Assembly (NCBI GenBank): GCA_030247855.1
Contig: JAPDRN010000040.1
Span: 202,483-266,482 of the forward strand
Source of the DNA: Knufia peltigerae
Taxonomy: Eukaryota; Ascomycota; Eurotiomycetes; Chaetothyriales; Trichomeriaceae
Direction: 5' to 3'
Length of the DNA: 64,000 bases
Shown here: one piece after another, positions 24,267 to 35,240 of the stretch
Position numbering within the stretch: the first letter of the stretch is position 1
Layout: the number at the start of each line of letters is the position of its first letter
Made by a program: the position numbers and the translations under genes
The notes under the pieces: generated by a model
What the model was told of the DNA's origin: nothing
The model's input: the letters and a program-made list of their open reading frames with translations, nothing else
Database searches by the model: none

Positions 24267-25922
24267 TCACAGGCAACTACGTCGCTGTTGGAAGAGTTTG
24301 GCATCTGCTTTTGCCCATCCTTTGACGACGCCTCGCATAATTTTGCCACTCAGAAGCCTCGGAATCGTTTCCTTGAACTGCACTCCACCTCTCAACTGCT
24401 TGTGTTTGGCCACCTTTTGAGCCACGTAACTCATGATACCCTCTTCTGTCAATCCTTGACGGTGAGCGTCGGGATGCGCCACAACGTATCCTCGAGGATA
24501 CTCATTCCCATCAACCGACAGTCCCACTACGGCCGCATCCACAATTAACTCGTGTTGAAGCAGGACGGCTTCAAGCTCGGCGGGTGCTACCTGCAAGCCA
24601 TTGACCTTGATCAGCTCCTTCTTCCGATCCACAATCCACCATAGGTCGTCCTTGGTAGTGACTATATCACCAGTCTTCAGCCATCCGCCCGAGGCATAAG
24701 TTTCTGTCGTTGCCGTTTCATTATTCCAATAGCCCAACATCATCTGAGGGCCACGTACCCAGAGCTCGCCGGGGCCCGTTTCAATCTCCTGGTCCCTGTC
24801 ATCAACAATCATGGCTTCTGTATTTGGAAGTAGGTAGCCTATACTGTTATGAGTGTAGACCCTGTTGATCGGTAGCTTCGTACCGACGCAAGTAGTTTCC
24901 GTCATTCCCCAGCCGCGGGAGATGCAAAACCCAAATCGCTTAACCAGGTCGGACTGTAGTTCTAGTGATATCGGTGCTGCGCCTACCATGACATTTTTTA
25001 GACTGCTCAGGTCGAACTTGATAGTGTCGGGACTTTTACCAATCAAGGCCATTACGGGTGGCACTGTCTGGATCGTAGTGATCTTGAATCTCTGAATGTA
25101 TTCCAGGAATGAAGTAAGATTGAATCTCTCCATGATGTACACTGGAATTCCGAGCCGGCAAGCGATATTGATAGTATATAGCTGAGAGAAAGCATGATAA
25201 AGAGGCAGGGCAGCAAGCCATCTTTCATTGTTTCCAATTTCGGTTTCTGGCGCCGCATCGAACATCCCACAAAGGACTTGAGATGCATTTGACACGAGGT
25301 TGTAGTGGCTGGTACATACCCCCTTGGGTAAGCCTGTCGTTCCACTGGAGAAATTGATGGTCGCTATCTGCGTCTCAGCTCTATCACCAAGCTCGTCCCA
25401 ATCCCAGGAGGCAGCGTCCTGATGCGAAGCAAGGAACGTTGTCCAATCCCGAACACCATCTTGCGCAGCGCAGCCATGTGCTGAGAAAAGAAAAATCCTC
25501 GTCATTGACACTCCAGCTTTGATGGCAGCAGCCATTGCAGTTTTCAAGAGACTCGGATGGACCAGAATCATCGCGGCCTTGACGATTGTCATCTGATAAG
25601 CAAGTTCGTCAGCGTTGTAGGCTGGGTTGGCACCAGAGTAATATCTTTTGGAACCTGCGGCCCCGAGATATATCACCGGAACAAAGAGGTGGTTTGGCGT
25701 AAACACCATAATGGCGGCATTCTTTCTAATCCCCAAGTTGTCCAGCCCCAGAGCAAATCTCTTCACCCAGAGCAACATATCAGCCGGCGATAACTTGTTG
25801 CTGGAGAACTTGGCATCAACCCAGAGAGGTGTTGAGGAAGGAGCCTTCTCCTTCGGGAATAAGTATGATAGAATGTTACATTTCGGGATGTCGATATCGT
25901 CGTAAGGCGATTTGTAAATCAT
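24267..25922 (-). CDS. Acyl-CoA ligase, 4-coumarate-CoA ligase-like (ANL superfamily)
   Basis: A 551-aa adenylate-forming enzyme in a single exon. It has the AMP-binding loop INFSSGTTGLPKG, the GWGMTETT motif, the hinge region GGWLKTGD..DLWWIVDRKKELIKVNG, and the catalytic lysine region LLSGKIMRG near the C-terminus. These are the complete core motifs of 4CL/phenylacetyl-CoA-ligase-like enzymes, which turn an aryl or acyl carboxylate, ATP and CoA into the CoA thioester. The C-terminus is SCL, which is not a standard PTS1, so peroxisomal location is uncertain. Together with the CYP504-like P450 it suggests an aromatic or aryl-alkyl acid substrate. It is divergent from the SDR gene. Confidence 0.88.
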   Translation of the reverse strand: MIYKSPYDDIDIPKCNILSYLFPKEKAPSSTPLWVDAKFSSNKLSPADMLLWVKRFALGLDNLGIRKNAAIMVFTPNHLFVPVIYLGAAGSKRYYSGANPAYNADELAYQMTIVKAAMILVHPSLLKTAMAAAIKAGVSMTRIFLFSAHGCAAQDGVRDWTTFLASHQDAASWDWDELGDRAETQIATINFSSGTTGLPKGVCTSHYNLVSNASQVLCGMFDAAPETEIGNNERWLAALPLYHAFSQLYTINIACRLGIPVYIMERFNLTSFLEYIQRFKITTIQTVPPVMALIGKSPDTIKFDLSSLKNVMVGAAPISLELQSDLVKRFGFCISRGWGMTETTCVGTKLPINRVYTHNSIGYLLPNTEAMIVDDRDQEIETGPGELWVRGPQMMLGYWNNETATTETYASGGWLKTGDIVTTKDDLWWIVDRKKELIKVNGLQVAPAELEAVLLQHELIVDAAVVGLSVDGNEYPRGYVVAHPDAHRQGLTEEGIMSYVAQKVAKHKQLRGGVQFKETIPRLLSGKIMRGVVKGWAKADAKLFQQRRSCL

Positions 25923-26661
25923 TTCTCTGACGTCTCGACACAGGAGTAGTAATTACGAGCCTTCTGATGTGACTATCGTGAAACAGTAGAGCGGCTTTGG
26001 CGGTTAAAACTTTCACTCGAAGATTGATAACTGTGAGAATCATAGCCTTCATGACGAGGTTCTGATACCTGTAATGAGGAAGTTCATGATTTACCGAGGC
26101 CTCTCTGGATTGGCTCCACTTCGCGCAGACTCTGGAGCAAATCCCATAGCAGCCCACAATGGGCTGCGTCCTGCTACAGGTGCTCGGTGTCTTTTAGGAG
26201 CCCGAAAACAAAAAGGAGAGGTTTCGGGCTCGGTGCGTACTCTTGGTCCGGTGTTAGACTATCCATTGTTCTGAATAACTCAGCCCCACTTGCTTGGAGT
26301 CATTGACATTACTCGAGAGCACCGAGGTCGTCAACGATACCTATGCCGAGCGGATCCCCCTACATCTATATCCGACTGAGGCAGGCCCAGACTTGTATCC
26401 GCCCGAGGGCATTGCCGCTACAGACCTACACTGAATGGCTACCCCTACCTGTCGAGTCCTGACTGACCTCACCAAAAGCACTCCGTCGGAAGTCTCAAAC
26501 TTCGCCGATATCGAAAGTGCCGAGGGCCTCGCAAAGTTGTACTTTAGATCTGACCTAGCCAATGTAGCAGAGCATAGTGTTTACTGGCACAGCAGATTGA
26601 CGCGAAATCAATACTTAGCTTTAAGAACTCAGTCAGATGAAAATCACACTCAACTAGTAAC
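25923..26661. other. Divergent promoter, CoA ligase and SDR
   Basis: About 740 bp. An open stretch of 51 codons (26279-26434, +) with protein-like composition has no start and could be a relic, but no family was recognised. Another short frame at 26435-26713 overlaps the SDR start and is not supported. Confidence 0.4.
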
Positions 26662-27465
26662 ATGGAGTTTAAGAGCAAGATTATTGTCGTCACTGGTGCA
26701 GCTCGCGGTATAGGGCGAGCTGCAGCGATAGAATACGCTCGTCAAGGCGCGCGTGTCGTATTAGCAGACATCAATATGGCAGAACAACAAGCAACGGTAT
26801 CTCAGCTTCGAGCCAGTGGCTACGACGCCCATGCATATAAGGTCGACATTTCTCTGGACGAAGAAGTTCATCGATTCGCAGCTTGGGTTATAAAAAATCT
26901 TGGTGCACCAGACCCAATACATAACAATGCAGTTATGCTCAGATCGGGGGGAATACTTGACATTGACATTGATGATGCTCAGGAACAGATGAACGTCAAT
27001 GTCTTCGGCTATCTCCGGGTTGTAAGAGCGTTCTTACCAGCGATGCTTGAACGTGGTGACGGTCATATCGCAGTGACCGCATCTCCCAACGGCATCAACC
27101 CTCAACCATTGGTATCAGCAAATCTGGCGGCGTATTGTTTATGCAAAGCTGCGGACGTGTCCCTTGCACAATGTCTGGCTGTCAGCCTCAAGCCACGTGG
27201 GCTTTCTGTATCGCTACTGTTGCCCGATATCTCATACACAGAATCCGTCAAAGAACTTTCTGGGAAAGCGACCGCTGAATTTCATCAGGGACTGGCTCAA
27301 GTCATGATCGCTCATAGCACTTCCCCAGAGACAAATGCTAAAATATTAATTGAAGGACTGAAAGAGGGGAAGTTTTTCGTGAATGCCCATCCCGGCTACG
27401 AAGATGCATTGAAAGACTGGGTATCCAATGATCTAAATCCTTTAGTCGACTGGGTTGAGATCTAA
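26662..27465 (+). CDS. Short-chain dehydrogenase/reductase
   Basis: A 267-aa classical SDR in a single exon. The cofactor loop is TGAARGIG (11-18), and Asp36 at the end of the second strand favours NAD(H). The usual NNAG motif reads NNAV (88-91). The catalytic residues are Ser141, Tyr158 and Lys162 (YCLCK), with Asn113 in NVNVFG. The enzyme oxidises or reduces an alcohol/ketone in the cytosol. In this context it could dehydrogenate a dihydrodiol or a benzylic alcohol, but the substrate is unknown. The NNAV replacement is uncommon and affects a structural turn rather than the active site. The gene runs in the same direction as the following hydrolase. Confidence 0.87.
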   Translation: MEFKSKIIVVTGAARGIGRAAAIEYARQGARVVLADINMAEQQATVSQLRASGYDAHAYKVDISLDEEVHRFAAWVIKNLGAPDPIHNNAVMLRSGGILDIDIDDAQEQMNVNVFGYLRVVRAFLPAMLERGDGHIAVTASPNGINPQPLVSANLAAYCLCKAADVSLAQCLAVSLKPRGLSVSLLLPDISYTESVKELSGKATAEFHQGLAQVMIAHSTSPETNAKILIEGLKEGKFFVNAHPGYEDALKDWVSNDLNPLVDWVEI

Positions 27466-27954
27466 ACCACTGATCTCACTCACCATCGCCAGCAAGTTGG
27501 ACACCACAAGTAAAGCAGTTCTATTTTAATTCTATTATCTTATGCAAAGAATGTTGATACTGAAAGACGGTTAAGATATAGGTTCATGGAGGACTCGCGT
27601 TCAAAACTTTAGTGCACACCTAATCCGCTTTGCTCAATTCATCCCACCCTCTGCTTATAAGCCTATGGCCTAGATTCCGCGTCTCTTCCCCCCTCACCTG
27701 TGATGATGTCGCATAACAAATGTGGTATTTCAGGTCGGAACTCGGCCTTATCTAAAAACCCCGACGACTATGGATTATGCGGGTTAGGATATCCCGAAGC
27801 TTGGTCAGCCCTCAAAAAGTCATAATTGTTCAACACTTACTGATTTGACGTCCTCTCTTCTTGAGAGGTCTCGCAGGCAGCCACGCTCGTTGACACGGCT
27901 GCAGTGTTGTTGAGTTTGAGTAGTCATCTAAACAACCTATCGGTCTCCATCAGA
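27466..27954. other. Intergenic, SDR to alpha/beta hydrolase
   Basis: About 490 bp, probably the hydrolase promoter. It contains a CGG-N4-CGG pair near 27738. No gene was seen. Confidence 0.45.
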
Positions 27955-28941
27955 ATGGAATTTCTCCCCCCTCTTGGCCGAGATGTCATGGCAGCCGTGG
28001 CCCCCACCTTCAAGGTCTTTGGAGATCTTTTGCGACAACCTGAGCGCTTGGCCCTCCTCCAAGCTACGAGGAGGGAAGAGCATCGCTATGGCGATCATCC
28101 ACGACAGGTACTTGATCTGTACCGTCCATCAAAAGACCTGAGTCGGGTCACCCAAGGCGAAAATACTAGAGAGAGTCAAATTCTCGTCTTTATCTATGGC
28201 GGTGGTTTTGCGAGGGGCGACAGGATTGAGCCTGCAATCGACGGCGAAGTGGTATATAAAGGGTTGGGACATTTCATGGCAGAACAATTAGGCTACGACA
28301 CCGTCATCATGGACTATCGCCTTTTACAGCACGGTGCGACTTTCAATAGTGGCGGGGAAGACCTTGATTTGGTGGTGACTTGGATCGAGAATACTCTATG
28401 CCAAAAGAATGATGCAGAGTCCAAAAGCCCTACGGGGCGTGATATGGTCATCATGGGCAACTCGGCCGGCGGTGTGCACTTGACTTCGTGGCTTTTCGAC
28501 GATGCATTCGCGAGCACAAGACAGAGACTAATGAAAAACTCATCGAATTTGCGCTTGAAATCGGCAGTCATTCTGAGTTCCACCATGCTGTTGGATCCCC
28601 ATGTTGCAGCAATGCGGCCTAGCTTGCTAGGATATTATGGAAGTGAGGAGGATATCGTCGGGAAATCGCCCCTCAACTTGATGCGCAGGGCCACAACGTC
28701 GAACGCTGGTGAGAAGTTATGGCCGCATATCCTGCTCATCACGACAGAATTTGATCCGGAGTTTGTTAGTGAAACTAGCAAGACTTTTCTCATGGAGTGG
28801 ATCAGTAAGGGTGGTAAAGGCGACTACTGGGAGCTTATAGGACATAATCATCTCAGCCCACCGCTCGCGTTGGGCACAGGGAACGAAAAGGCTGAGGCTT
28901 GGGGGTTCGAGCTTGGCCAACGATTAGCCCAAATAAAGTAA
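27955..28941 (+). CDS. Alpha/beta hydrolase, carboxylesterase-like (HSL type)
   Basis: A 328-aa single-exon hydrolase. The oxyanion-hole motif is FIYGGGF (Tyr in place of the usual His of HGGG). The nucleophile is Ser170 in MGNSAGG, with candidate acid Asp267 (TEFDPEF) and base His299 (HNH). It resembles the hormone-sensitive-lipase/arylacetamidase-like esterases common in fungal metabolic clusters. There is no signal peptide, so it is probably cytosolic. Plausible roles are hydrolysis of an ester, lactone or ring-cleavage product. The ATG at 27955 is used; an in-frame GTG further upstream was rejected. Confidence 0.83.
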   Translation: MEFLPPLGRDVMAAVAPTFKVFGDLLRQPERLALLQATRREEHRYGDHPRQVLDLYRPSKDLSRVTQGENTRESQILVFIYGGGFARGDRIEPAIDGEVVYKGLGHFMAEQLGYDTVIMDYRLLQHGATFNSGGEDLDLVVTWIENTLCQKNDAESKSPTGRDMVIMGNSAGGVHLTSWLFDDAFASTRQRLMKNSSNLRLKSAVILSSTMLLDPHVAAMRPSLLGYYGSEEDIVGKSPLNLMRRATTSNAGEKLWPHILLITTEFDPEFVSETSKTFLMEWISKGGKGDYWELIGHNHLSPPLALGTGNEKAEAWGFELGQRLAQIK

Positions 28942-29363
28942 TCAAAGATAAATGTAAGGCTGAGGCGAAGAAGAGAGCGACGTTGAATTACACTGCGCCT
29001 CGAGAGCAAAACATCAAGCTCAACAATTAATGACCTTGCTCACACAGTCATAAGAGACGATTACGTTGTAAGCACATGGCAGACAGTAAGTGACTCATGC
29101 TGAGGACAGTGTAGATATTCTCTTCGGTCCCCATCGCTTTGATTGACAAGAATCTGCGAAAATCTGCAGTCTTCACTCAGAACCATAAGTACTAGCACTT
29201 CTGTTAAGCTATTCATGTTCACTAAGACGCTGTTTCAAGGTACACCAACGGCTACAAATGGCTTCCTGGTCATTTGTCATCCTTAAACTTTTTGATATTT
29301 GAGGATGTAATCACTGTACAGAAGTTCAGTCCTTCCTTCGTCAGCCCTTGCCATGATGGCACT
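28942..29363. other. Convergent spacer
   Basis: About 420 bp between hydrolase and monooxygenase 3' ends. Nothing was recognised. Confidence 0.5.
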
Positions 29364-30932
29364 TCAACTCAAGTCGTAGAATCTAGTCAAGTCCGCAGTG
29401 AGCGCATCTTGCATCTAGAAAACAGTTAGCCTGGATCTCATCTGAGATAAAGTCGGTTTGAGGCTACATGAAAGAGGTTAGCGGCCTCAGCTGGCTCTTT
29501 CGAGGCGAAGCTAATGTATTGCAGAATCGGATCTTTCTCTAGAGCCGTCGACCCATCTTGAATCACACGTTTCAAGTTACTTGACGACATTGGGTCGATG
29601 AGATTGTGGTATATTTCGCGCCTCTTCTCGTCATAAATGTCGAGAATCTTGAGGCCAGCCTTACCTTCATGAATGCCTTGTAGGCAGTCTACAAGGCTTC
29701 CAACGTCAGCGATCCCTCCAGTCAGGCCGAGGCCGCCCCTATTAATATTCAGATTAGGAATCTTTTATGTATGAGGGTCAAGAACAGGCGAACTTGCATT
29801 GGGTTGCATAGATGAGCCGCGTCGCCAGCAAGCAGTACTCTGCCCACTCGCATCCTTTCTACGCATCTTTGATGCATTACGAAAGGACTCCATCTCGACA
29901 ATTCGTATTCCCCTGGTTTTGGGTTGCCGGGAAGGATGGTCTCAAATTTCGCAGCCAGCCTTCGCCGCAGTTCGGCTTCATTCATTCCAGCCGGCTCACC
30001 ATAAGCAACTCGCCACAGGCCCTTTTTATCTAGTCTGCAGGCCAAGGCCCAATGGTCAGGATGAATAATCCACTGCACGTCTGACCATCCATGCTTTTCG
30101 AAGCCATCGTACCGGATCTAGCTTGTTTGTTAGTACTGCGCAGAGTTTATGGGCATAGATGAACAAACATTCGTTGCTACGAGCTGAATATCCCACGTAT
30201 GGCCAGGAAAGGAATCATTGAAGAGTGCTTTTCTGACCGAACTTCGAGCACCATCACAACCAACGGCAAAGTCGGCATGGAACGATTTCATATCACCATT
30301 GGATTCGGCTTGAATAGTCACCTTCGACTCATCTTGATTCAAGCTGATGAATTTATGGCCCCAGTGAATGTTCACATTGTTTAGGACCTTCGCCTCGTCA
30401 TTCAGTATCCCAGCTAGAAGGTGGACAGGTAGGATGACGGTTCGATCAGTGGCGCTAGGGTCGTTCGGTCCTTCTATGCCAGTGATCTGTCCAACACATT
30501 TAATTAGTGTTGAACTTGATAGAATAGGTTGAAAATATGGCTTCAGCTTCACTGGAATGCTAAAAACATAACATGTCCGGACGATCACCAAGATGGGTGA
30601 TAGAGCAACTCACATAGCTCCCTCCAAGCTGTCTCCAGCACATTCCATTGGCTTGCATCCCAGCCGCGAGAACTTTGTCGATAACACCGGCACGTCTGAG
30701 GACGCTGGAGTTCAAGTCTCAGAACAATACATTCACTTTTAACCAGCAGCAAATAGTAAACAAACCTGACTGCTGGAGGTCCATAAGCAGCTCCTCTCGG
30801 GCGCGCATCGATCTCCAATGCGGCCTCCAGGACATCGACCTCGACTCCGCACCTCCCGAGCATCAAAGCAGTTAACAAGCCCACAGGACCCGCGCCAACG
30901 ATTACAACTCTCGTCAATGCTTTTCTCGCCAT
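29364..30932 (-). CDS. FAD-dependent aromatic monooxygenase 2 (class A), six exons with a GC-AG intron
   Basis: A 405-aa flavoprotein with exons 30932-30766, 30704-30614, 30486-30169, 30117-29798, 29738-29468 and 29414-29364. It carries GAGPVGLL at the N-terminus, the DG motif CDGARSSVRKALF, and the GD motif LLAGDAAHLCNP. The glycine-rich continuation MGGLGLTGGIADVG is reached only if the fourth intron (29797-29739) uses a GC donor (AT|GCAAGT). A GT donor three bases away breaks the frame of this motif. The last exon supplies the tail DLTRFYD typical of the family. Other introns are 61, 127, 51 and 53 nt. It is probably a phenol- or salicylate-type ring hydroxylase. It is divergent from the Zn2Cys6 regulator that starts at 31524. 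Confidence 0.83.
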
Positions 30933-31523
30933 TGTTGTTACTGTGTCAGAGCGCGATCTGTAGATTCAAGAAGGAATTGTTAGCAAGTAAAAGCTCAAAA
31001 CATTAGCTGCATATGTAGGCAACTGAATCAGTCCCTGACGCTGCCTAGCTATTGCTCCGCAGGCCGGGATAACGGGTTTGCTAGAGTGTGTGATGGCGCC
31101 GCGTAAAAGTCCAACGCTCTGCCCCATCTCGTGATTGCCCGAGCCTACCTACGTTCAACTTCATCTGTATCTGATCTAGCCTCGATTGCGTTAACATTTT
31201 TCATCACACGAAACGTACGAGTGCTAAAAATCGAGCAATGCGGTCCGGCGATTTCGGGGTTTTCGGCACACCGAAACCCTAATTAGCTAGCCGGATTTCT
31301 TAGGGTTGCTCGTACTCGGAAAGTGAAACCCTGGGTGGGATGCGGAGGATGGAGATCGATCACGAGCTGATGCCAAGAGCGGGATATCTGTGGGAGCCCC
31401 GAGCTCTCCGCAGACCACACTTCTCATGATCTCTCTTGGACCATCAGGTCCCGTTATTGAGCGCAGAGAACACAGACAACTACGTAGCAAGGTTGACATC
31501 GACTTTTTCCCCCGTATAACGAT
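30933..31523. promoter_or_regulatory. Divergent promoter, monooxygenase 2 and Zn2Cys6 regulator
   Basis: A 591-bp intergenic region containing the CGG-rich site described separately at 31241-31279. No coding region is apparent. Confidence 0.5.
31241..31279. promoter_or_regulatory. Candidate Zn2Cys6 operator: CGG repeats plus palindrome
   Basis: CGG triplets begin at 31241, 31246, 31255 and 31264, the last three at 9-bp steps. The final one forms a perfect inverted repeat TTTCGG-CACA-CCGAAA (31261-31276). Zn2Cys6 dimers read paired CGG half-sites, so this is a reasonable autoregulatory or pathway site for the adjacent regulator. This is inference only. Confidence 0.45.
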
Positions 31524-34367
31524 ATGGACCTTTCAGCTGCTCCGAGTATAAGTCCCCCGGTCTACAAAGCCAAATATTCCCGAGCTTGCACATTCTGCAG
31601 GAAAAAGAAAGTAAGGTGTAAGCATTACTTCGCCACTGGAATTCTTACATATCTGAAGCTGCACAGGTGAAGGAGGTTATCCGTGCAAACAATGCGCCGA
31701 TCATGATGAAATATGTGCATTTACCGGGCGCCGACGGTTTGTGCGGAAACCACGGGCCGCCTATGAAACAGTCTCTGCACGTCTCGGTCGACTAGAGGGG
31801 TTGATCAATTTGACATCTGCACCACGCGAGGACTCTCACGCTGGTCAGGCTCCTAGCAGGGACAGAGATGAAGCTCTACTTTTCCAGGATGATTCTCCTT
31901 CAACACAGGCCCAGGTTTCCTCAGAGAACGACGTGTCTGTGCTCGCGAACCCGGGAAGCGAGAAGGCATCCGCGCCCTTTTCACAATTGCCACAGCCTCA
32001 TATTTCTTTGCAACGATACGAGCGCCAGATGAATGCTTTCGCATCACCAAATTTCCAGAACGACCACTGGTATGTTGGACGAGATGTGAATGACACCCAT
32101 TCCTCCGGCTTCGAGCCCTCTCTATCTGATGCTATGCCGGCAACAATGACGACCGTGAATGCAAAGGTCCCTAGCACCATCGAAACTCAGACAGACTTAG
32201 CCGCCCCATTTCCAGAGGAACCGGGCTCACAAGAAACTTCCAGCCTTATTGCAGACGAGATGGTGAGTTCTTACTAAATGATTATGAGGTACTTTCACTA
32301 ACACCAACTCGAGTCCAACTGGGAATATAATGGTACGTCATCATGACCGCTTCAAGTTGACTATTCGATCAAGGCATTAATAGCTTGCTCAAGGGCCAAG
32401 ATGTATCATGTCTATCTGCTCGCAGCCTGCCATCAGTTGGGTGGAGAGCAAGGTCAAAATGCAAGGGGTCAGGGCGTCTATTCTTCGATTCACAGAAGAC
32501 ATCACACGAAGGATGAAAGTAGGACCGGAAAGCTTCCTGCAGTCAAGAACCCGGGCGCCTGAGCCAACGAAAGACATCGCTTGGCTGTATACCGATGGTG
32601 AGTGCTGACATAAAGACTCTCATAAGCATAGATGCGCTAACTTGACCCTTTGACAGTATTTTTTGACAAGTGCTTTGAAGCTGACATCGGTATTGTCGAC
32701 AGCAACTGGTTCAGAAGCAGATTGACCGAACATCTCTTGAACAACACGCGAGACTTGGAGGATCCTTCATGGTATGCACTCCGCTATACAGTGTTTGCAT
32801 TTGGATGTCGAGTCTCCCTTGGCAAATCACAGTCTTTCTCGAGGGCGGTAGAGGCCTCCGTAGCCTTATTCGAGAATGCTTTGTCTGTTCAGCCAGACAT
32901 ATTACAATGTCGCTCTTCGATAATCAGTGTAAGGGCCTTATTATTGATGGTAACTTACTCTGGAGGCCCAGGTCAGATTACGAGATATCTAACCCATGGT
33001 CAGGCGTGCTTTAGTGAAGGGATTGGCGCCCCTCACCTTGAATACATGTTGGCATCGAATGCGGTGAGATTAGCGATATCAAAAGGTCTTCATCGCCAGC
33101 CTTCATCTACTTGGAATTGGCCACAGCAAGAGATACGCAAACGGAGCAAGCTGTTCTGGACTCTCTATGCACTTGACAGACAGATCGCCTCTCGATCTGG
33201 ACGTCCACCAGTAAAGTTCCAGTATTTTAAAAGTGTGGATGGCTCGCTCATGCTGACTATGATTACAGGCCATTGACGACGACGAAATCAGCTGCGATGT
33301 GCCCAACACGTTATTACTTAACGACGTTGGAAGTGACACACTTTTCACAATATGCATCAAGCTCAGTCAAATTCAATCTCGTGCATATAAACGTCTTTCC
33401 AGTGCTCGAGCCCTTCGCCAATCTACCGAAGACCTAATCAAAGCAGTGGCTGAGCTGCATGAAGAGGTTGTCTTGTTTAAGCAATCCATCAACCATATCA
33501 TCTCACTTGACGAACAATTAGATGAGATGTCGATGCCACGGACCATGACCATGTTCTCACTAATCATGATTTACTTTCTATACTATAGTGTTTTGTTTGA
33601 CATTCACAGCCCGTTGGTGCTTCCCTGGTTCGACTTTGCCAGATCAAAACGGCCCGATGCTTTCCATTCTCAGGTCCAGGATTCGTGTGCCATTGTCTCC
33701 AGAACAGCGCGGGCGGCTATACTGGCCTGCAGATTTGTTCAGCTTGGCGCAAACACTCCAGTCCTGTAAGCTTCTCGCTCGCCCCCATGAACTTGCAGGA
33801 CCGCGTTACTGAACGACTTGGAACAGATTCGCCATGTATATACCCCATCGAGCGCTTATACTGCTCTTCACGCATATTTTGAATAACCCAGCTGCTGAAA
33901 CAGCTCAGTCAGATCTTGTTTTGATGGAAATTGCCTCTGGCTTCAACTCCCGACTTGAATTTGCTACAGAAGGCTCTTTTTCGTTTCCATTCGCTAAAGA
34001 ATGGGTAATGTTCGCGTCTGCAGCCGTGAGTCGAGCAAGATCGGCAAGGGTTGTACATCCCCAAGCCATCGAGCCGAAGACTTCAGGAGTCCTAGGAACA
34101 GACATCGATACTGACACAAATAATTCTGCCTTGAATGAAGAGGAGTGTCTCCAAGAAGTAAGTCTACTCTTTATCTACCCCATTTTCCTCGTTTAGCTGT
34201 TTTGGGTTAAGAATTTCAGCTGTCCAGCTCCATTACCTTTGCTAACGACGTCTTTGCAGTTGTTCGACCCGGAATTTGAGGTCGATATGGAATTATGGAG
34301 TACTCTGGTGCCCGTGACCACCTCAGAGCCCTTTAATCTGAGCCCCTTCACCAGCTTGACTCAATAA
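31524..34367 (+). CDS. Zn2Cys6 transcription factor with fungal MHR domain, eight exons
   Basis: An 800-aa regulator with exons 31524-31617, 31667-32262, 32314-32332, 32394-32597, 32657-33210, 33269-33765, 33827-34157 and 34260-34367. The Zn2Cys6 cluster has cysteines 22, 25, 32, 38, 41 and 48, and the third cysteine codon is split by the first intron. Exon 3 is only 19 nt (SNWEYN plus one base) and joins to GPRCIMSICSQPAISW, the usual segment before the fungal transcription-factor domain. The long C-terminal region contains LFWTLYALDRQIASRSGRPP..AIDDDEISCDVP, a classic middle-homology motif joined by splicing. The protein is nuclear. Its divergent position next to monooxygenase 2 suggests it controls this end of the cluster. 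Confidence 0.87.
32314..32332 (+). other. 19-nt micro-exon of the Zn2Cys6 regulator
   Basis: Flanked by a 51-nt intron (32263-32313) and a 61-nt intron (32333-32393) with good GT and AG signals. Skipping it shifts the frame. Confidence 0.6.
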
Positions 34368-35240
34368 GTGCAGAAGGAGCTTGCCTTCATGGCACTCCCC
34401 CTCGGATACTGTTGGATCTGGTGTGGAGTGATAATTAGTTCTTATGCATCGAGGCACCGCGAAAGAAGTCCCAGTGGCTTGGAGGACGCCATGCGGTAGT
34501 TGTAACGAGTGTCTCAAGATAAGATTGATGCAGCGAATATTCCTTGTTATGGCCTCAAACCCTCCATTCCACGTACCAGTTCTCATATAAGTCACACATA
34601 TAGTATTAAAGGCTCACAGTGGCTGGTATTCGATTGGAGGGTAGCAATATTGCCAAAGGAATCAGGAACTCAGGCCAAAAGACGACTACCAAAACTGAGG
34701 AAAAGGTTACGCCACCACTTTGACACACACTTGTCGTGTTCGTCGTCGGTATATTCAGGGCCTCCTCTCAGACCAAACCTCAAACTTTACGAACAGTCAC
34801 GTGTTAGCAGTCAGAAACTACAATCAAGTTCTGAGGCACTAATATTCGCAAGGGGCACCCCATGACCCCACGATCAATGGGTAAGATATTCGAATTCTGT
34901 CCAATAGCAAAGCAAGCTTCGTTTGGATCCTATCTTGGCTGTACTAATAGCGGTCGGTTTGACTGGATGCTAAACGACAGGAGATTACGTAGTTAGCTGT
35001 GTTTTACAGGTACCTTGTTCCGTCTTGCCGCGTTCATCTTTAGTCAGTGGAGAAAGGCACTCTCCGCTACCTATATGACTTGCTCAACCAGGAAATTTTG
35101 GTTGCTATGAGGCATTTATTCTGTTAGTCGCTCAACGCAACTTGTACCTCGGCTCCCTCTTGAAGTCATGTTAACAATAACTATAGTAATGGCAGTTGGC
35201 AAGACACTGTATCTCAAATATATTAGCTCTGGCAAAGACA
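34368..35240. other. Intergenic
   Basis: About 870 bp without a supportable gene. Frames present are short and basic or serine-rich. Confidence 0.45.

Noticed and set aside
26279..26434. 51-codon open stretch with protein-like composition upstream of the SDR
   Set aside because: It has no start codon, no convincing acceptor linking it to an upstream exon and no recognisable family. It could be a relic, but this cannot be supported.
26435..26713. 92-codon open frame overlapping the SDR start
   Set aside because: It overlaps the clear SDR N-terminus in another frame and shows no domain.
30487..30613. Two short introns with a mini-exon inside the second monooxygenase
   Set aside because: The second would be only 29 nt. 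A single 127-nt intron with an ACTAAT branch site gives a clean family match.
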